A DNA stretch of 64,000 bases from Bradyrhizobium sp. SRS-191 (GCF_024586915.1 NZ_JANBVS010000001.1:186001-250000); one strand, 5' to 3'. Positions 8,585 to 18,188 are shown, counted from the stretch's first letter. The notes: generated by a model not told the origin, from the sequence alone. Numbers and translations are program-made.

Positions 8585-10462
8585 GTGAGACGTATGAGTC
8601 AGACGTCGCTGGCGTGTGTGATGGCGCTGTCGGGCGCGTGGCTGCTGACGGAGCCGGCATCGGCGCAGACCACCTACACCCGCATCCAGGCGTTCGGCGA
8701 CAGCTACGCCGACACGGGCAATCTCTGGACCTTCACCGGCGGCATCGGCAAGCTGCCGCTGTATCCGACCGGGCGCTTCAGCGGCGGCACCAATTTCGTC
8801 GATACGACCTCGGCGCTGCTCGGCATTCCCCAGCTCAACTACGCGATCGGCGGCGCGACCAGCGGCACCACCAACGTGGCCGGTCCGGGCATTCCCGGCT
8901 TCTTCCAGGAATGGAGCGGGCTGACCGGGTTCTCCGGCAAGATCTCGTCGACCGACCTCGTCGAAATTTCGATCGGCGGCAATGATGCGCGGGCCTACTA
9001 CCGTGCGGGCGGCTCGTTCGCCGGCGCGCCGACCGCGGCGGCCGTCACCGCGCAGCAGGCCATGGCCGGCATCAATGCGCTGGTCGGCGCCGGCGCCCGC
9101 AGCATCGTGTTCACGGCCGGCGATGTCAGCACCTTGCCGGAGGCGGTCGGCAACGCCAACGCGCCGACCGGCAAGCTCTACAGCACGACCTACAACAGCC
9201 TGATGCAAACCTCGCTGGCCAATGTGGCGCGCAACGGCGTGCGCGTCGAATACGTCGACACGAGCCTCATCGGCTCCCTGATCCAGGCCAATCCGCAGCG
9301 CTACGGCTTCAGCAATGTCGGCGCCTGTCCGGTCGCCTGCATCGGCAATCCTGCGCTGCAGAACCAGTATCTGTTCTATGTCGACGGCGTGCACCTGACC
9401 TCGCATGGCTTCGAGGTGCTCGGACAGTACATCGTCAACCGCCTCAACGCGCCGCTGACATTCTCGCCGCAAGGGGACGTGGCGTCGATCACCGCGATGG
9501 GCTTTGCCTCGACCTTGTTCGGCAAGCTCGACCAGTTCCGCGAGACCGCGGGCTTCGCGCCCTCGACGATGAACGCCTACGGGGCCATCACCAAGGCGCC
9601 CTATATGAAGGCGCCGCCGCTCGCCGCGGTCAATCCCTGGTCGTTCTACATGCAGGGCAATGGCGGGATCAGCGACCGCCAGGGCAATGTCGCGGCGAAC
9701 GGCTTCAATCTCGACAGCGTCGGCGGCACGATCGGGGTCGAGTACCGGCTGTCGGCGAACGCGATGATCGGCACGGCGTTCGACTATTCCAACCCCAAGG
9801 CGCGGCTGTTCGGCAATGCCGGCACGACGGATGCTAACTCCTATCAGTTCGGCGTCTACGGCGCCTGGGCGAGCAGCAACCTGTTTGCTCAAGCTCTCGC
9901 CACGATCGGCCATCAGGACTATCGCAACACGAGGCCCGGCGTCGTCGACACCATCACCTCGAACCCCGGCGGCACGACCTTCGTCGTCGCCGGCAAGGCC
10001 GGCTATCTGTTCGATGCCGGCACCGCCAAGCTCGGCCCGATCGGCGGGCTGACCTATGCCCGCGCGCGCGTCGACGGCTTCACCGAGGCCGGCGATCCCG
10101 CTCTGACGCTGATGGTCGGCTCGCAGACGGCAGAGACCCTGGTCGGCAGCGTCGGCGTGCAGCTGCGCACCCCGTTCCAGGTGCAGGGTGCGATGATCAA
10201 TCCGTATCTCAACCTGACGCTCGACGACGACATCATCGGCAACGGCCGCTTGATCCAGTACAGCGCCACCTCGGCTCCGGTCATCGTCAACAATTGGAAC
10301 GTCCCGAACAGCACGTCGCACAATGTCTACGGCCGTGTGACCGCCGGCGTCGTCGCTCCGTTCTGGAGCAACGTGGCGCTGACGGCCAACGTGTCGCGGA
10401 CGATCGGGCGGACCGGCGGCGACGATTTCTATGGCAGCGGGGGCCTGAAGATCTCGTTCTGA
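8585..10462 (+). CDS. Autotransporter with N-terminal SGNH/GDSL esterase passenger
   Basis: The protein is 625 residues. A signal peptide ends near residue 28 (EPASA-QTT). The passenger is a GDSL lipase/esterase. Block I is AFGDSYADTGN with the nucleophile Ser at about 40, block III is SIGGNDARAYY at about 130, and block V is DGVHLTSHG at about 275 with the catalytic Asp and His. From about residue 345 to the end runs an autotransporter beta-barrel with alternating strands and a terminal Phe (GLKISF). The likely role is a surface-exposed esterase of the EstA type. The GTG at 8585 has AGGGGAGG six bases before it; an ATG at 8594 is the alternative. A strong terminator follows. Confidence 0.92.
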   Translation: MRRMSQTSLACVMALSGAWLLTEPASAQTTYTRIQAFGDSYADTGNLWTFTGGIGKLPLYPTGRFSGGTNFVDTTSALLGIPQLNYAIGGATSGTTNVAGPGIPGFFQEWSGLTGFSGKISSTDLVEISIGGNDARAYYRAGGSFAGAPTAAAVTAQQAMAGINALVGAGARSIVFTAGDVSTLPEAVGNANAPTGKLYSTTYNSLMQTSLANVARNGVRVEYVDTSLIGSLIQANPQRYGFSNVGACPVACIGNPALQNQYLFYVDGVHLTSHGFEVLGQYIVNRLNAPLTFSPQGDVASITAMGFASTLFGKLDQFRETAGFAPSTMNAYGAITKAPYMKAPPLAAVNPWSFYMQGNGGISDRQGNVAANGFNLDSVGGTIGVEYRLSANAMIGTAFDYSNPKARLFGNAGTTDANSYQFGVYGAWASSNLFAQALATIGHQDYRNTRPGVVDTITSNPGGTTFVVAGKAGYLFDAGTAKLGPIGGLTYARARVDGFTEAGDPALTLMVGSQTAETLVGSVGVQLRTPFQVQGAMINPYLNLTLDDDIIGNGRLIQYSATSAPVIVNNWNVPNSTSHNVYGRVTAGVVAPFWSNVALTANVSRTIGRTGGDDFYGSGGLKISF

Positions 10463-10514
10463 GATCGGTCGAAGCAGCAGGCGCCGGGGGGCGCGGCTGC
10501 TGCTCCGATCAGGA

Positions 10515-10549
10515 GAGGGGCAGTCCGGAAGGGCTGCCCCTCCGTTTTC
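10515..10549 (+). terminator. Intrinsic terminator after the autotransporter gene
   Basis: A 9-base stem GAGGGGCAG / CTGCCCCTC with a 10-base loop (10515-10542) is followed by CGTTTTCG. It lies 52 bases after the autotransporter stop codon and before the next gene. Confidence 0.8.
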
Positions 10550-10617
10550 GCGTGTTCCGTTTCGTCATCGAACCCGGATAGTCTTTCGGGAGCCTCGTTG
10601 GAATCGGAGTTGTTCTC

Positions 10618-11469
10618 ATGCCTCCAAGCATTGCTGTCATCGCGCCCGGCGCCATGGGCAGCGCCATCGCCGCTCGCCTTGCCGAGCACGGCTGCAAGGT
10701 GCTGACCTCGCTGGACGGCCGCAGCGCTGCGACGCAGGCGAGGGCGGCCGCGTCCGGGATGATCGGCGCCAGCGAGGCCGAGATCGCGGCTTGCGACATC
10801 ATCCTGTCGATCGTCCCGCCGGGCGAGGCCGTGGCGCTGGCGGAGCAGCTCGCGACGGTCATCAACCGGAGTGCCAAGAAGCCGGTCATCGTCGACTGCA
10901 ACGCCGTCAACGTCGAGACCATCCGGACCATCGAGGACATCGTGCTGTCATCCGGCGCGCGCCTGGTCGACGCCGCCATCATCGGCCTGCCGCCGAAGCC
11001 GGGCGCGAAGGGGCCGGCGTTCTATGTCAGCGGCGAGGCCGCGGCCGACGTCGCCGTGCTCGGCCGGCTCGGGCTCGACCTGCGCCCGATCGAAGGACCG
11101 ATCGGCGCCGCCTCCGCGTTGAAGATGTCCTATGCCGGCATCAACAAGGGCCTGACCGGGCTCGGCGCCGCCATGGTGCTGGCCGCCACGCGCGCCGGCG
11201 CTGCGGACGCGTTGCGCGACGAGCTCGCGCTGAGCCTGCCGCACGTCCAGGCCCGCCTCGCCACCGCGCTGCCGGACATGCTGCCCAAGGCCTATCGCTG
11301 GGTCGCCGAGATGCGCGAGATCGCGGGCTTTCTCGGGGACGATCATCCTGCCGCGTTGATCTACGAAGGTTTCGCGCGTCTGTTCGAGCACATCGCGGCG
11401 GACGTGCAGGGCGAGGGCACGGAGGCGGCGCAGCTGGTGGCGTTTGCGGAGAGCTGCAAGGCGAAGTAG
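10618..11469 (+). CDS. NAD(P)-dependent beta-hydroxyacid-dehydrogenase-like protein with DUF1932 domain
   Basis: The 283-residue product has an N-terminal Rossmann fold with APGAMGSAIAARLAEHG at about 9-25, followed by IILSIVPPGEAVALAEQL as in 6-phosphogluconate/3-hydroxyisobutyrate dehydrogenases. The C-terminal half carries KMSYAGINKGLTGLGAAM, containing the Lys position of the family, and corresponds to the DUF1932 helical domain. Substrate is unknown. The ATG at 10618 is preceded by GGAGTTGTTCTC. It stands alone between a terminator and a composite repeat. Confidence 0.85.
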   Translation: MPPSIAVIAPGAMGSAIAARLAEHGCKVLTSLDGRSAATQARAAASGMIGASEAEIAACDIILSIVPPGEAVALAEQLATVINRSAKKPVIVDCNAVNVETIRTIEDIVLSSGARLVDAAIIGLPPKPGAKGPAFYVSGEAAADVAVLGRLGLDLRPIEGPIGAASALKMSYAGINKGLTGLGAAMVLAATRAGAADALRDELALSLPHVQARLATALPDMLPKAYRWVAEMREIAGFLGDDHPAALIYEGFARLFEHIAADVQGEGTEAAQLVAFAESCKAK

Positions 11470-11482
11470 GCCACCTCAGCTC

Positions 11483-11633
11483 GTCGTCCCGGACAAGCTC
11501 CGGCGCGCGCGAGCGCGGCGGAGCGCAGATCCGGGACCCATACTCCGCGGCGGTCGTGATGTGCGAGCAAGCCGACGGGCCTGCCTCGAACGCCTCCCTG
11601 GGATTATGGGTCCCGGCTCAAGGCCGGGACGAC
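11483..11633. repeat. Composite palindromic repeat, copy 2
   Basis: The inverted ends are GTCGTCCCGG and CCGGGACGAC, a perfect 10-base match. Inside, CCGGGACCCATA closes the left hairpin module and TATGGGTCCCGG opens the right one, so each end is itself a palindrome. The element begins 14 bases after the DUF1932 gene stop and ends 29 bases before the recG stop, filling the space between two convergent genes. Confidence 0.85.
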
Positions 11634-11661
11634 AGTGGAGTTTGTTGATGCACCGACCCAA

Positions 11662-13764
11662 TCACCCCGCCGTCAGCAGCGGGATCGCTTCGTCGCGTTC
11701 GTAGAGATAGAGCAAACAGCGCAGCGCGTCGCTGCGCGGGCCCTTCAGCTTGGGATCCTCCTTGAGGATGCGCAGCGCCTCGTCGCGCGCCTGGGTGATC
11801 AGCTGCGCGTGCATCTCGGGCCGGGCGATGCGGTAGCCGGGCAGGCCGCTCTGGCGGATGCCGAGCACGTCGCCTTCGCCGCGGAGCTTGAGGTCTTCCT
11901 CGGCGATGCGGAAGCCGTCGGTGGTCTCGCGGATGACCGCGAGCCGCGCCTTCGACATCTGCCCGAGCGGCTCGTGATAGAGCAGGATGCAGGTCGAAGC
12001 CTCCGAGCCGCGGCCGATGCGGCCGCGCAACTGGTGGAGCTGTGCGAGGCCGAAGCGCTCGGCGTTCTCGATCACCATGATGCTCGCCGCGGGCACATCG
12101 ACGCCGACCTCTACGACGGTCGTTGCCACGAGCAGCCGCAGCTCATGCGCCGCGAAGCGGTTCATGACCTCGTCCTTCTCGCTGCCCTTCATCTTGCCAT
12201 GGACCAAGCCGACGCGCTCGCCGAAGCGCTCGCGCAGGCTGTCGTAGCGGTCGGTGGCGTTGGTGAGATGATCGATGCCTTCGGCCTCGGATTCCTCGAC
12301 CAGCGGGCAGATCCAATACACCAGCTTGCCGGCATCAAGCGCGCGGCCGACGGCGTCGATGACCTCGCTGCGCCTCGTATCGGCGACCGCGCGGGTGTCG
12401 ATCGGCTGGCGGCCGGCCGGCTTCTCGCGCAGCTCGGAAATGTCCATGTCGCCGAAATAGGTCAGCACCAGCGTGCGCGGAATCGGCGTCGCCGACAGCA
12501 CCAGCACGTCGACGGCCTCGCCCTTCGAGGTCAGCGCCAGCCGCTCGCGCACGCCGAAGCGGTGCTGCTCGTCGACGATGGCGAGTGCAAGCGATTTGAA
12601 GATGACGTCGTCCTGGATCAGGGCGTGGGTGCCGACGAGCAGGTCGATCTCGCCGGCCTCGAGGCGTGCAAGGATGTCGCGGCGCTCCTTGCCTTTTTCG
12701 CGGCCCGTGAGAATGGCGACGTTCATGCCGGCACGTTCGGCGAGAGGGGTGATCGTCTTGGCATGCTGTCGCGCGAGGATTTCCGTCGGCGCCATCAGCG
12801 CGGCCTGCTTGCCGGCCTCCGCCACGGCAGCCGCGGCGAGCAGCGCCACCACCGTCTTGCCGGAGCCGACGTCGCCCTGCAGCAGCCTGAGCATGCGCAC
12901 CGGCTTTTCAAGATCGGCGGCGATCGCCTCGATCGCCAGTCCTTGCGAGTTCGTCAGAGCATAGGGCAGCGCATCGATGATCTTGCGACGCAGACGGCCA
13001 TCGCCCGCATGGCGGTTGCCTGCGGGGCGGCGCAGCTGCGCACGCACCAGCGCCAGCGCCAATTGGCCGGCGAGCAGCTCGTCGAAGGCGAGGCGTGACC
13101 AGAACGGGTTCTCGGGGAGGATATCCGTCAGCTCCTGCGGGGCATGCACCCGCGTCAGCGCCTCTCGCAGCGACGGGAAGTTGCAGCGGCTGAGCACCTC
13201 CGGGCTGATCCATTCCGGCAATTCCGGCAGCTTGGTCAGCGCCGTCGCGATGGCTCGCCTGAGCGAGCCGAGCGCGAGGCCTTCGGTCAGCGGATAGACC
13301 GGGTCGATTCCTGACAGTTTGGCGAAGCCGGCTTCATCGAGGATGGGTTGCGGATGCACGATCTGCGGTACGCCGTCATACATCTGCACGGTGCCGGAGA
13401 CGTAGCGCTTGGCGCCTACGGGAAGGATCTTCTCGATGTAGTCGCCCTTGGGACGGAAGAAGGTCAGGACGACGTCGCCGGTCTCGTCGCTGGCGTAAAC
13501 CAGATAGGGCGCGCGGGCGTTACGCGACGGACGATGGCGATCGACCGTCACCTCCAGGGTCACGACCGTGCCGACCTCGGCGTCACGCACCTTCGGCCGG
13601 TTCCGGCGATCGATCACGCTGGCCGGCAGGTGCAGGAGCAGGTCGACCAGACGCGGCGTCTCGTTGCAGCTCAGCAGATAGCGCAGCAGCTTGTCCTGCT
13701 TCGGCCCGACCCCCGACAGGGTCGTGACCGGCGCGAACAGCGGATTGAGGATGGCAGGGCGCAT
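11662..13764 (-). CDS. recG: ATP-dependent DNA helicase RecG
   Basis: RecG unwinds and regresses stalled forks and branched DNA. The 700 residues are the usual length. An N-terminal wedge/OB domain (about 55-165) precedes the helicase core, with GDVGSGKTVVALLAAA (Walker A) at about 297, the DEQHRFGVRERL box at about 400, VLSATPIPRTL for motif III, and GRIGRGSEASTCILL late in the core. The ATG at 13764 (MRPAILNPLF) is chosen since homologues start just before the LSGVGP motif; the long upstream extension is non-conserved. It is divergent from sdhE-mfd, so two DNA repair genes flank the 200-base promoter region. Confidence 0.96.
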   Translation of the reverse strand: MRPAILNPLFAPVTTLSGVGPKQDKLLRYLLSCNETPRLVDLLLHLPASVIDRRNRPKVRDAEVGTVVTLEVTVDRHRPSRNARAPYLVYASDETGDVVLTFFRPKGDYIEKILPVGAKRYVSGTVQMYDGVPQIVHPQPILDEAGFAKLSGIDPVYPLTEGLALGSLRRAIATALTKLPELPEWISPEVLSRCNFPSLREALTRVHAPQELTDILPENPFWSRLAFDELLAGQLALALVRAQLRRPAGNRHAGDGRLRRKIIDALPYALTNSQGLAIEAIAADLEKPVRMLRLLQGDVGSGKTVVALLAAAAVAEAGKQAALMAPTEILARQHAKTITPLAERAGMNVAILTGREKGKERRDILARLEAGEIDLLVGTHALIQDDVIFKSLALAIVDEQHRFGVRERLALTSKGEAVDVLVLSATPIPRTLVLTYFGDMDISELREKPAGRQPIDTRAVADTRRSEVIDAVGRALDAGKLVYWICPLVEESEAEGIDHLTNATDRYDSLRERFGERVGLVHGKMKGSEKDEVMNRFAAHELRLLVATTVVEVGVDVPAASIMVIENAERFGLAQLHQLRGRIGRGSEASTCILLYHEPLGQMSKARLAVIRETTDGFRIAEEDLKLRGEGDVLGIRQSGLPGYRIARPEMHAQLITQARDEALRILKEDPKLKGPRSDALRCLLYLYERDEAIPLLTAG

Positions 13765-13961
13765 GGACCGAACACTTAAAGTGGATTGCAGGCCGGAATA
13801 GCCGTGATCGCCCAGCCATCCACCTCTTTTTTCCTGGGTTTCATGAGCCAGACATGCCGGTTCTGCACTCCGGGAGGGCTGACACGAGCCTCGCGCGCCG
13901 CTATATCGAGCCGCGCCCGGCATCGTCCGGGCTTTCGGCGTTGTACTGCAGGGATACCGCG

Positions 13962-14249
13962 ATGACAGGGACCACCCGATCAAGCCATGGCCTCGACGAC
14001 CGCCGCAAGCGGCTGCTGTTCCGCTGCTGGCACCGCGGCACCCGCGAGATGGACCTGATCCTCGGCCGCTTCGCCGATGCCGAGATCGGCACCCTCTCGG
14101 AGAGCGAGCTGGACCAGCTCGAACAGCTCCTGGAGGTTTCCGACCCTGATTTTTACGCCGCCATCACCGGCGCCCGGCCGCTGCCGCCGGAGCAGACGCC
14201 GGCGCTGTTCGAGCGCATCAAGGCGTTCCGCGCGGTGGACGCCGATTGA
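13962..14249 (+). CDS. sdhE: FAD assembly factor SdhE (succinate dehydrogenase flavinylation factor)
   Basis: SdhE helps attach FAD covalently to SdhA. The 95-residue product has the diagnostic LLFRCWHRGTREMDLILGRF at about 17-36, with the RGxxE motif, and the helical bundle ending ALFERIKAF. I chose the ATG at 13962 because it leaves a normal short N-terminus; an upstream frame adds 36 non-conserved residues. Its stop overlaps the mfd start by one base (TGATG), so the two are co-transcribed. The pairing with mfd rather than sdh genes is a linkage of convenience as far as sequence shows. Confidence 0.92.
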   Translation: MTGTTRSSHGLDDRRKRLLFRCWHRGTREMDLILGRFADAEIGTLSESELDQLEQLLEVSDPDFYAAITGARPLPPEQTPALFERIKAFRAVDAD

Positions 14250-17200
14250 TGAAGAGTCCAGTCAAGTCGCCCGCCGAGCATCTCGCCCCGGGGCGCGCGC
14301 TCACACTCGCCAATGTCGCCGAGGGCGCCGAGGGCCTCGTCGTCTCCGACCTCGCGCGCGCCATCGCCGCCAGGCCGAAGCCGCCGGCCGTCAGCCTCGC
14401 CGTGGTCTGCCGCGACGGCAACCGGATGCAGCAGCTGGCGCGGGCGCTCGACTTCTTCGCGCCGGATCTGCCGGTGATGCAGTTCCCGGCCTGGGACTGC
14501 CAGCCCTACGACCGCGTCTCGCCGCATGGCGGCATCCTGGCCCAGCGCGTGACCACGCTCGCCCGGCTGTCGCGCCTCGCCGGCAGCGACAAGCCGCTGA
14601 TCGTGCTGACGACCGTCAACGCGATCGTCCAGCGCGTGCCGTCGCGCGACACCATGGCCGGGCAGGCACTCTCGGTCGCTCCGGGCCACGTGGTGCCGAT
14701 GGACTCCGTGGTCGCGTGGCTGGAGCATAACGGCTACAACCGCTCGTCGACGGTGCGCGAGAGCGGCGAATACGCCGTGCGCGGCGGCATCCTCGATCTC
14801 TTCCCCGCCGGCCTCGACCAGCCGGTTCGTTTCGACTTCTTCGGCGACAGCCTGGAATCGATCCGCACCTTCGACGCCGAGACGCAGCGCACCCTGCTCG
14901 ACATGCGCTCGCTCGACCTCGTGCCAGTGTCCGAATTCCAGCTCGTCACCGACACCATCCGCCGCTTTCGCATGGGCTATGTCGCCGAGTTCGGCGCGCC
15001 CGACCGCGACGACGCGCTGTATGAAGCCGTCAGCGAAGGCCGCCGCTATCCCGGCATGGAGCATTGGCTGCCGCTGTTTCACGACAAGATGGAGACGCTG
15101 TTCGACTATCTGCCGAACACGCCGATCGTGATCGAGCCGCAGGGCGAGGACGCCGCGCGCGAACGCTTCAAGCAGATCATCGACTATTACGACGCGCGCC
15201 GCGAGGCGATGGAGCATCCCGGCGGCGGCGCGATCTACAAGCCGCTGACGGTCGACCGGCTGTATCTGACGTCGACGGAGTGGGCCGAGCGGCTCGCCGC
15301 CGTGCCGCTCGCCCGCGTGACGCCGTTCGCCGTGCCGGAGGGCTCAGGCGTCGTCGACATCGGCGCGCGGGCCGGCCGCAACTTCGCGCCGGAGCGCAAC
15401 GACGCCGCGGTCAACGTGTTCGAGGCCGTCGTGGCGCATGTGCAGGCGCTGCAGTCGGTACGCAAGAAGGTCGTGATCGCGCTGTGGAGCGAAGGCTCGC
15501 GCGACCGCATGGCCAGCATGTTGAAGGATCACAAGCTGATCCATGTCACCAGCGTCAACACCTGGCGCGCGGTGCAGGCGACGCCGCGCAATGAGACCAT
15601 GCTCGCGCTGCTCGGGTTGGAATCCGGCTTCGAGACCGACCAGATCGCCGTCATCTCCGAGCAGGACATTCTCGGCGACCGCCTGGTGCGGCCGCGCAAG
15701 GCGAGCCGCAAGCTCGACAACTTCATCTCGGAGGTCACGAGCCTCGGCGTCGGCGACATCGTCGTGCATGTCGATCACGGCATCGGCCGCTTCGTCGGCC
15801 TGCAGACGCTGGAAGTCGCCGGCGCGCCGCATGACTGTCTTGAGCTGCGCTATGCCGGCGAGACCAAGCTTTATCTGCCCGTCGAGAACATCGAGCTGCT
15901 GTCGCGCTACGGCTCCGACCAGACCAATGTCGAGCTCGACAAGCTCGGCGGCTCCGGCTGGCAGACTCGCAAGGCAAAGCTGAAGAACCGCATCCGCGAG
16001 ATGGCCGGCGAACTGATCAAGATCGCCGCCGAGCGCATGCTGCACGAGGCGCCGAAGCTGCCGGTGCAGGCCGGCCTCTATGACGAGTTCTGCGCCCGCT
16101 TCCCCTATGACGAGACCGAGGACCAGCTCGCTGCGATCCAGGCGACGCTGGGAGATCTCGAAGCCGGACGTCCGATGGACCGGCTGGTGTGCGGCGACGT
16201 GGGCTTCGGCAAGACCGAGGTGGCGCTGCGCGCGGCGTTTGCGGTCGCCCTGGAAGGCAAGCAGGTCGCCGTCGTCGTCCCGACCACCTTGCTGGCGCGC
16301 CAGCACGCGAAAACCTTCACCGAGCGCTTCAAGGGCTTTCCGGTCAACGTCGCGCAGGCCTCGCGCCTCGTCTCGACCAAGGAGCTCAACCAGGTCAAGA
16401 AGGGCCTGACTGAGGGTTCGGTCGACATCGTCGTCGGCACCCACGCACTGCTCGGCAAGTCCATCAAGTTTCGCGATCTGGGGCTCGTCATCGTCGACGA
16501 GGAGCAGCACTTCGGCGTCAGCCACAAGGAGCGGCTGAAGCAGCTGCGCGCCGAGGTCCACGTGCTGACCCTGTCGGCGACGCCGATCCCGCGCACGCTG
16601 CAACTTGCGCTGACGGGCGTGCGCGAGCTGTCGATCATCGCCTCGCCGCCGGTCGATCGCTTGGCGGTGCGCACCTTCGTAGCCCCACATGATCCGGTGA
16701 TGATCCGCGAGGCGTTGCTGCGCGAGCGCTACCGCGGCGGCCAGGCGTTCTACGTCGTGCCGCGCATCGACGATCTCGCCGAGGTGAAGGAATTCCTCGA
16801 CAAGACCGTGCCGGAAATGAAGGTCGCCGTGGCCCACGGCCAGATGGCGCCGACCGTGATCGAGGACATCATCTCGGCGTTCTACGACGGCAAGTTCGAC
16901 ATCCTGCTGTCGACCACGATCGTCGAATCCGGCCTCGACATTCCCCGCGCCAACACGCTGATCGTGCATCGCGCCGACATGTTCGGCCTCGCCCAGCTCT
17001 ATCAGCTGCGCGGCCGCGTCGGCCGCTCCAAGCTGCGCGCCTATGCGCTGTTCACCTTGCCGTCGACGCACAAGATCAGCCCTCAGGCCGAGAAGCGCCT
17101 GGGCGTGCTGCAATCGCTCGAAACGCTGGGCGCCGGCTTCCAGCTCGCCAGCCACGATCTCGACATCCGCGGCGCCGGCAATCTGCTCGGCGACGAGCAG

Positions 17201-17764
17201 TCCGGCCACATCAAGGAGGTCGGCTTCGAACTCTACCAGTCGATGCTGGAGGAGGCGATCGAGAACCTCAAGGCTGGCATCACCGAGCCGACCGTCGACC
17301 GCTGGTCGCCGCAGATCACGATCGGCATGCCCGTGCTGATCCCGGAGGACTACGTCTCCGATCTCTCGGTGCGGCTGTCGCTGTATCGGCGCCTCGCCGA
17401 TCTCGAGACCGACGAGGAGATCGAGAATTTTGCCGCCGAGCTCCGCGACCGCTTCGGCAAGCTGCCGGACGAGACGCGCTATCTGTTCAAGGTCGCCGCG
17501 ATCAAGAACTACTGCCGGAGAGCCAATGTCGAGAAGGTCGATGCCGGCCCGAAGGGCGCCGTCATCGCGTTCCGCGACAACAGCTTCGCCTATCCGGACC
17601 GCCTCGTCGCCTTCATCAAGCGCCACGGCCAGGCCGCCAAGGTGCGCCCCGACATGAAGGTGGTATTCCTGCAGATCTGGGAGACGCCGGAGGAACGGCT
17701 CGCGGGGACGACTGATATTCTCAAGGAGTTGGCGGAGCTCGCGGAGAAGAAAAAGGCGGCGTGA
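14249..17764 (+). CDS. mfd: Transcription-repair coupling factor
   Basis: Mfd removes RNA polymerase stalled at lesions and recruits UvrA. The 1171 residues contain the N-terminal UvrB-like homology domains (about 1-330), the CarD-like RNA-polymerase-interacting domain at about 490-590 (GDIVVHVDHGIGRFVGL), the RecG-like translocase with GDVGFGKTEVALRAAF (Walker A, about 649), DEEQHFGVSHKERLK, LSATPIPRTLQLAL and LRGRVGRSKLRAYA, and the C-terminal TRCF domain. Start is the ATG at 14249 inside the sdhE stop; a TTG one codon earlier is possible. The last codons overlap the terminator of the convergent small gene. Confidence 0.97.
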   Translation: MKSPVKSPAEHLAPGRALTLANVAEGAEGLVVSDLARAIAARPKPPAVSLAVVCRDGNRMQQLARALDFFAPDLPVMQFPAWDCQPYDRVSPHGGILAQRVTTLARLSRLAGSDKPLIVLTTVNAIVQRVPSRDTMAGQALSVAPGHVVPMDSVVAWLEHNGYNRSSTVRESGEYAVRGGILDLFPAGLDQPVRFDFFGDSLESIRTFDAETQRTLLDMRSLDLVPVSEFQLVTDTIRRFRMGYVAEFGAPDRDDALYEAVSEGRRYPGMEHWLPLFHDKMETLFDYLPNTPIVIEPQGEDAARERFKQIIDYYDARREAMEHPGGGAIYKPLTVDRLYLTSTEWAERLAAVPLARVTPFAVPEGSGVVDIGARAGRNFAPERNDAAVNVFEAVVAHVQALQSVRKKVVIALWSEGSRDRMASMLKDHKLIHVTSVNTWRAVQATPRNETMLALLGLESGFETDQIAVISEQDILGDRLVRPRKASRKLDNFISEVTSLGVGDIVVHVDHGIGRFVGLQTLEVAGAPHDCLELRYAGETKLYLPVENIELLSRYGSDQTNVELDKLGGSGWQTRKAKLKNRIREMAGELIKIAAERMLHEAPKLPVQAGLYDEFCARFPYDETEDQLAAIQATLGDLEAGRPMDRLVCGDVGFGKTEVALRAAFAVALEGKQVAVVVPTTLLARQHAKTFTERFKGFPVNVAQASRLVSTKELNQVKKGLTEGSVDIVVGTHALLGKSIKFRDLGLVIVDEEQHFGVSHKERLKQLRAEVHVLTLSATPIPRTLQLALTGVRELSIIASPPVDRLAVRTFVAPHDPVMIREALLRERYRGGQAFYVVPRIDDLAEVKEFLDKTVPEMKVAVAHGQMAPTVIEDIISAFYDGKFDILLSTTIVESGLDIPRANTLIVHRADMFGLAQLYQLRGRVGRSKLRAYALFTLPSTHKISPQAEKRLGVLQSLETLGAGFQLASHDLDIRGAGNLLGDEQSGHIKEVGFELYQSMLEEAIENLKAGITEPTVDRWSPQITIGMPVLIPEDYVSDLSVRLSLYRRLADLETDEEIENFAAELRDRFGKLPDETRYLFKVAAIKNYCRRANVEKVDAGPKGAVIAFRDNSFAYPDRLVAFIKRHGQAAKVRPDMKVVFLQIWETPEERLAGTTDILKELAELAEKKKAA

Positions 17765-17773
17765 AGCGCCGCC
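17749..17773 (-). terminator. Intrinsic terminator of the 36-residue ORF, embedded in the end of mfd
   Basis: Read on the minus strand, a perfect 7-base stem GGCGGCG / CGCCGCC with a 5-base loop (17755-17773) is followed by CCTTTTTCTTC. It lies 10 bases after the stop of the small minus-strand gene and covers the mfd stop codon. On the plus strand no T run follows, so it should stop only minus-strand transcripts. Confidence 0.7.
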
Positions 17774-17782
17774 GGCTGAGGG

Positions 17783-17893
17783 TCACCGAAGCTGCCAGCC
17801 GAAATGCAAAGCAAGGCTTGCGATCAGGAAGACCGAGACGATCGCAACGACGCTGACCCAATCGATCTCCTCGCGGGATTGCCGGTTTTGCAT
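17783..17893 (-). CDS. 36-residue single-helix membrane protein
   Basis: The product starts MQNRQSREEIDW and continues with a hydrophobic stretch of about 18 residues (VSVVAIVSVFLIASLAL), ending HFGWQLR. This gives a charged cytoplasmic N-terminus and one membrane segment. The ATG at 17893 has GGAG nine bases upstream, and an intrinsic terminator follows the stop within ten bases. Ribosome site, ORF and terminator together argue for a real gene that is too short for usual gene finders. No family is recognised. It is convergent with mfd. Confidence 0.55.
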   Translation of the reverse strand: MQNRQSREEIDWVSVVAIVSVFLIASLALHFGWQLR

Positions 17894-18001
17894 GACGCAG
17901 TGCTCCGTTCGTCAGATGCCCCCGAGTCGAGCTGGGATTCCACCATAGGAGTGGGGCAAATGCGCGATCTCAACATGCACGTGTTTGGATCAGATCGTGA
18001 C

Positions 18002-18148
18002 GGTCCGTAGGTGGGCAAAGCGGCCGCCGAAGGCGGCAGCGTGCCCACCGCCGGCCGGCATGCTCAGCGGTGAGATGGTGGCCACGGCGCTATCTGATAG
18101 CTCGCGTGTGGCGCGACCTTGCCTGCGCCTTTGCCCACCCTACGGACC
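18002..18148. repeat. 147-base element with 19/20-base inverted ends
   Basis: The left end is GGTCCGTAGGTGGGCAAAG and the right end is CTTTGCCCACCCTACGGACC; they are inverted copies differing by one inserted base. The interior holds further GC-rich hairpins and GTGCCCACC, a partial inner copy of the end. There is no ORF inside. The structure is that of a non-autonomous miniature element or a large extragenic palindrome. Confidence 0.75.
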
Positions 18149-18188
18149 GGTGCTGGGATTTTGAATGAGACGCGAGCTGATCATACTG

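Noticed and set aside
8093..10321. Long minus-strand open frame opposite the autotransporter gene
   Set aside because: It is a GC-rich antisense shadow: Arg/Asp/Ala-rich, no domain, and the plus strand encodes a complete SGNH autotransporter.
15344..17626. Long minus-strand open frame opposite mfd
   Set aside because: Composition is that of an antisense frame of a high-GC3 gene; mfd on the plus strand has every expected motif.
17755..17773. Terminator for mfd on the plus strand
   Set aside because: The stem is strong but no T run follows it on the plus strand; the T run is on the minus-strand side.
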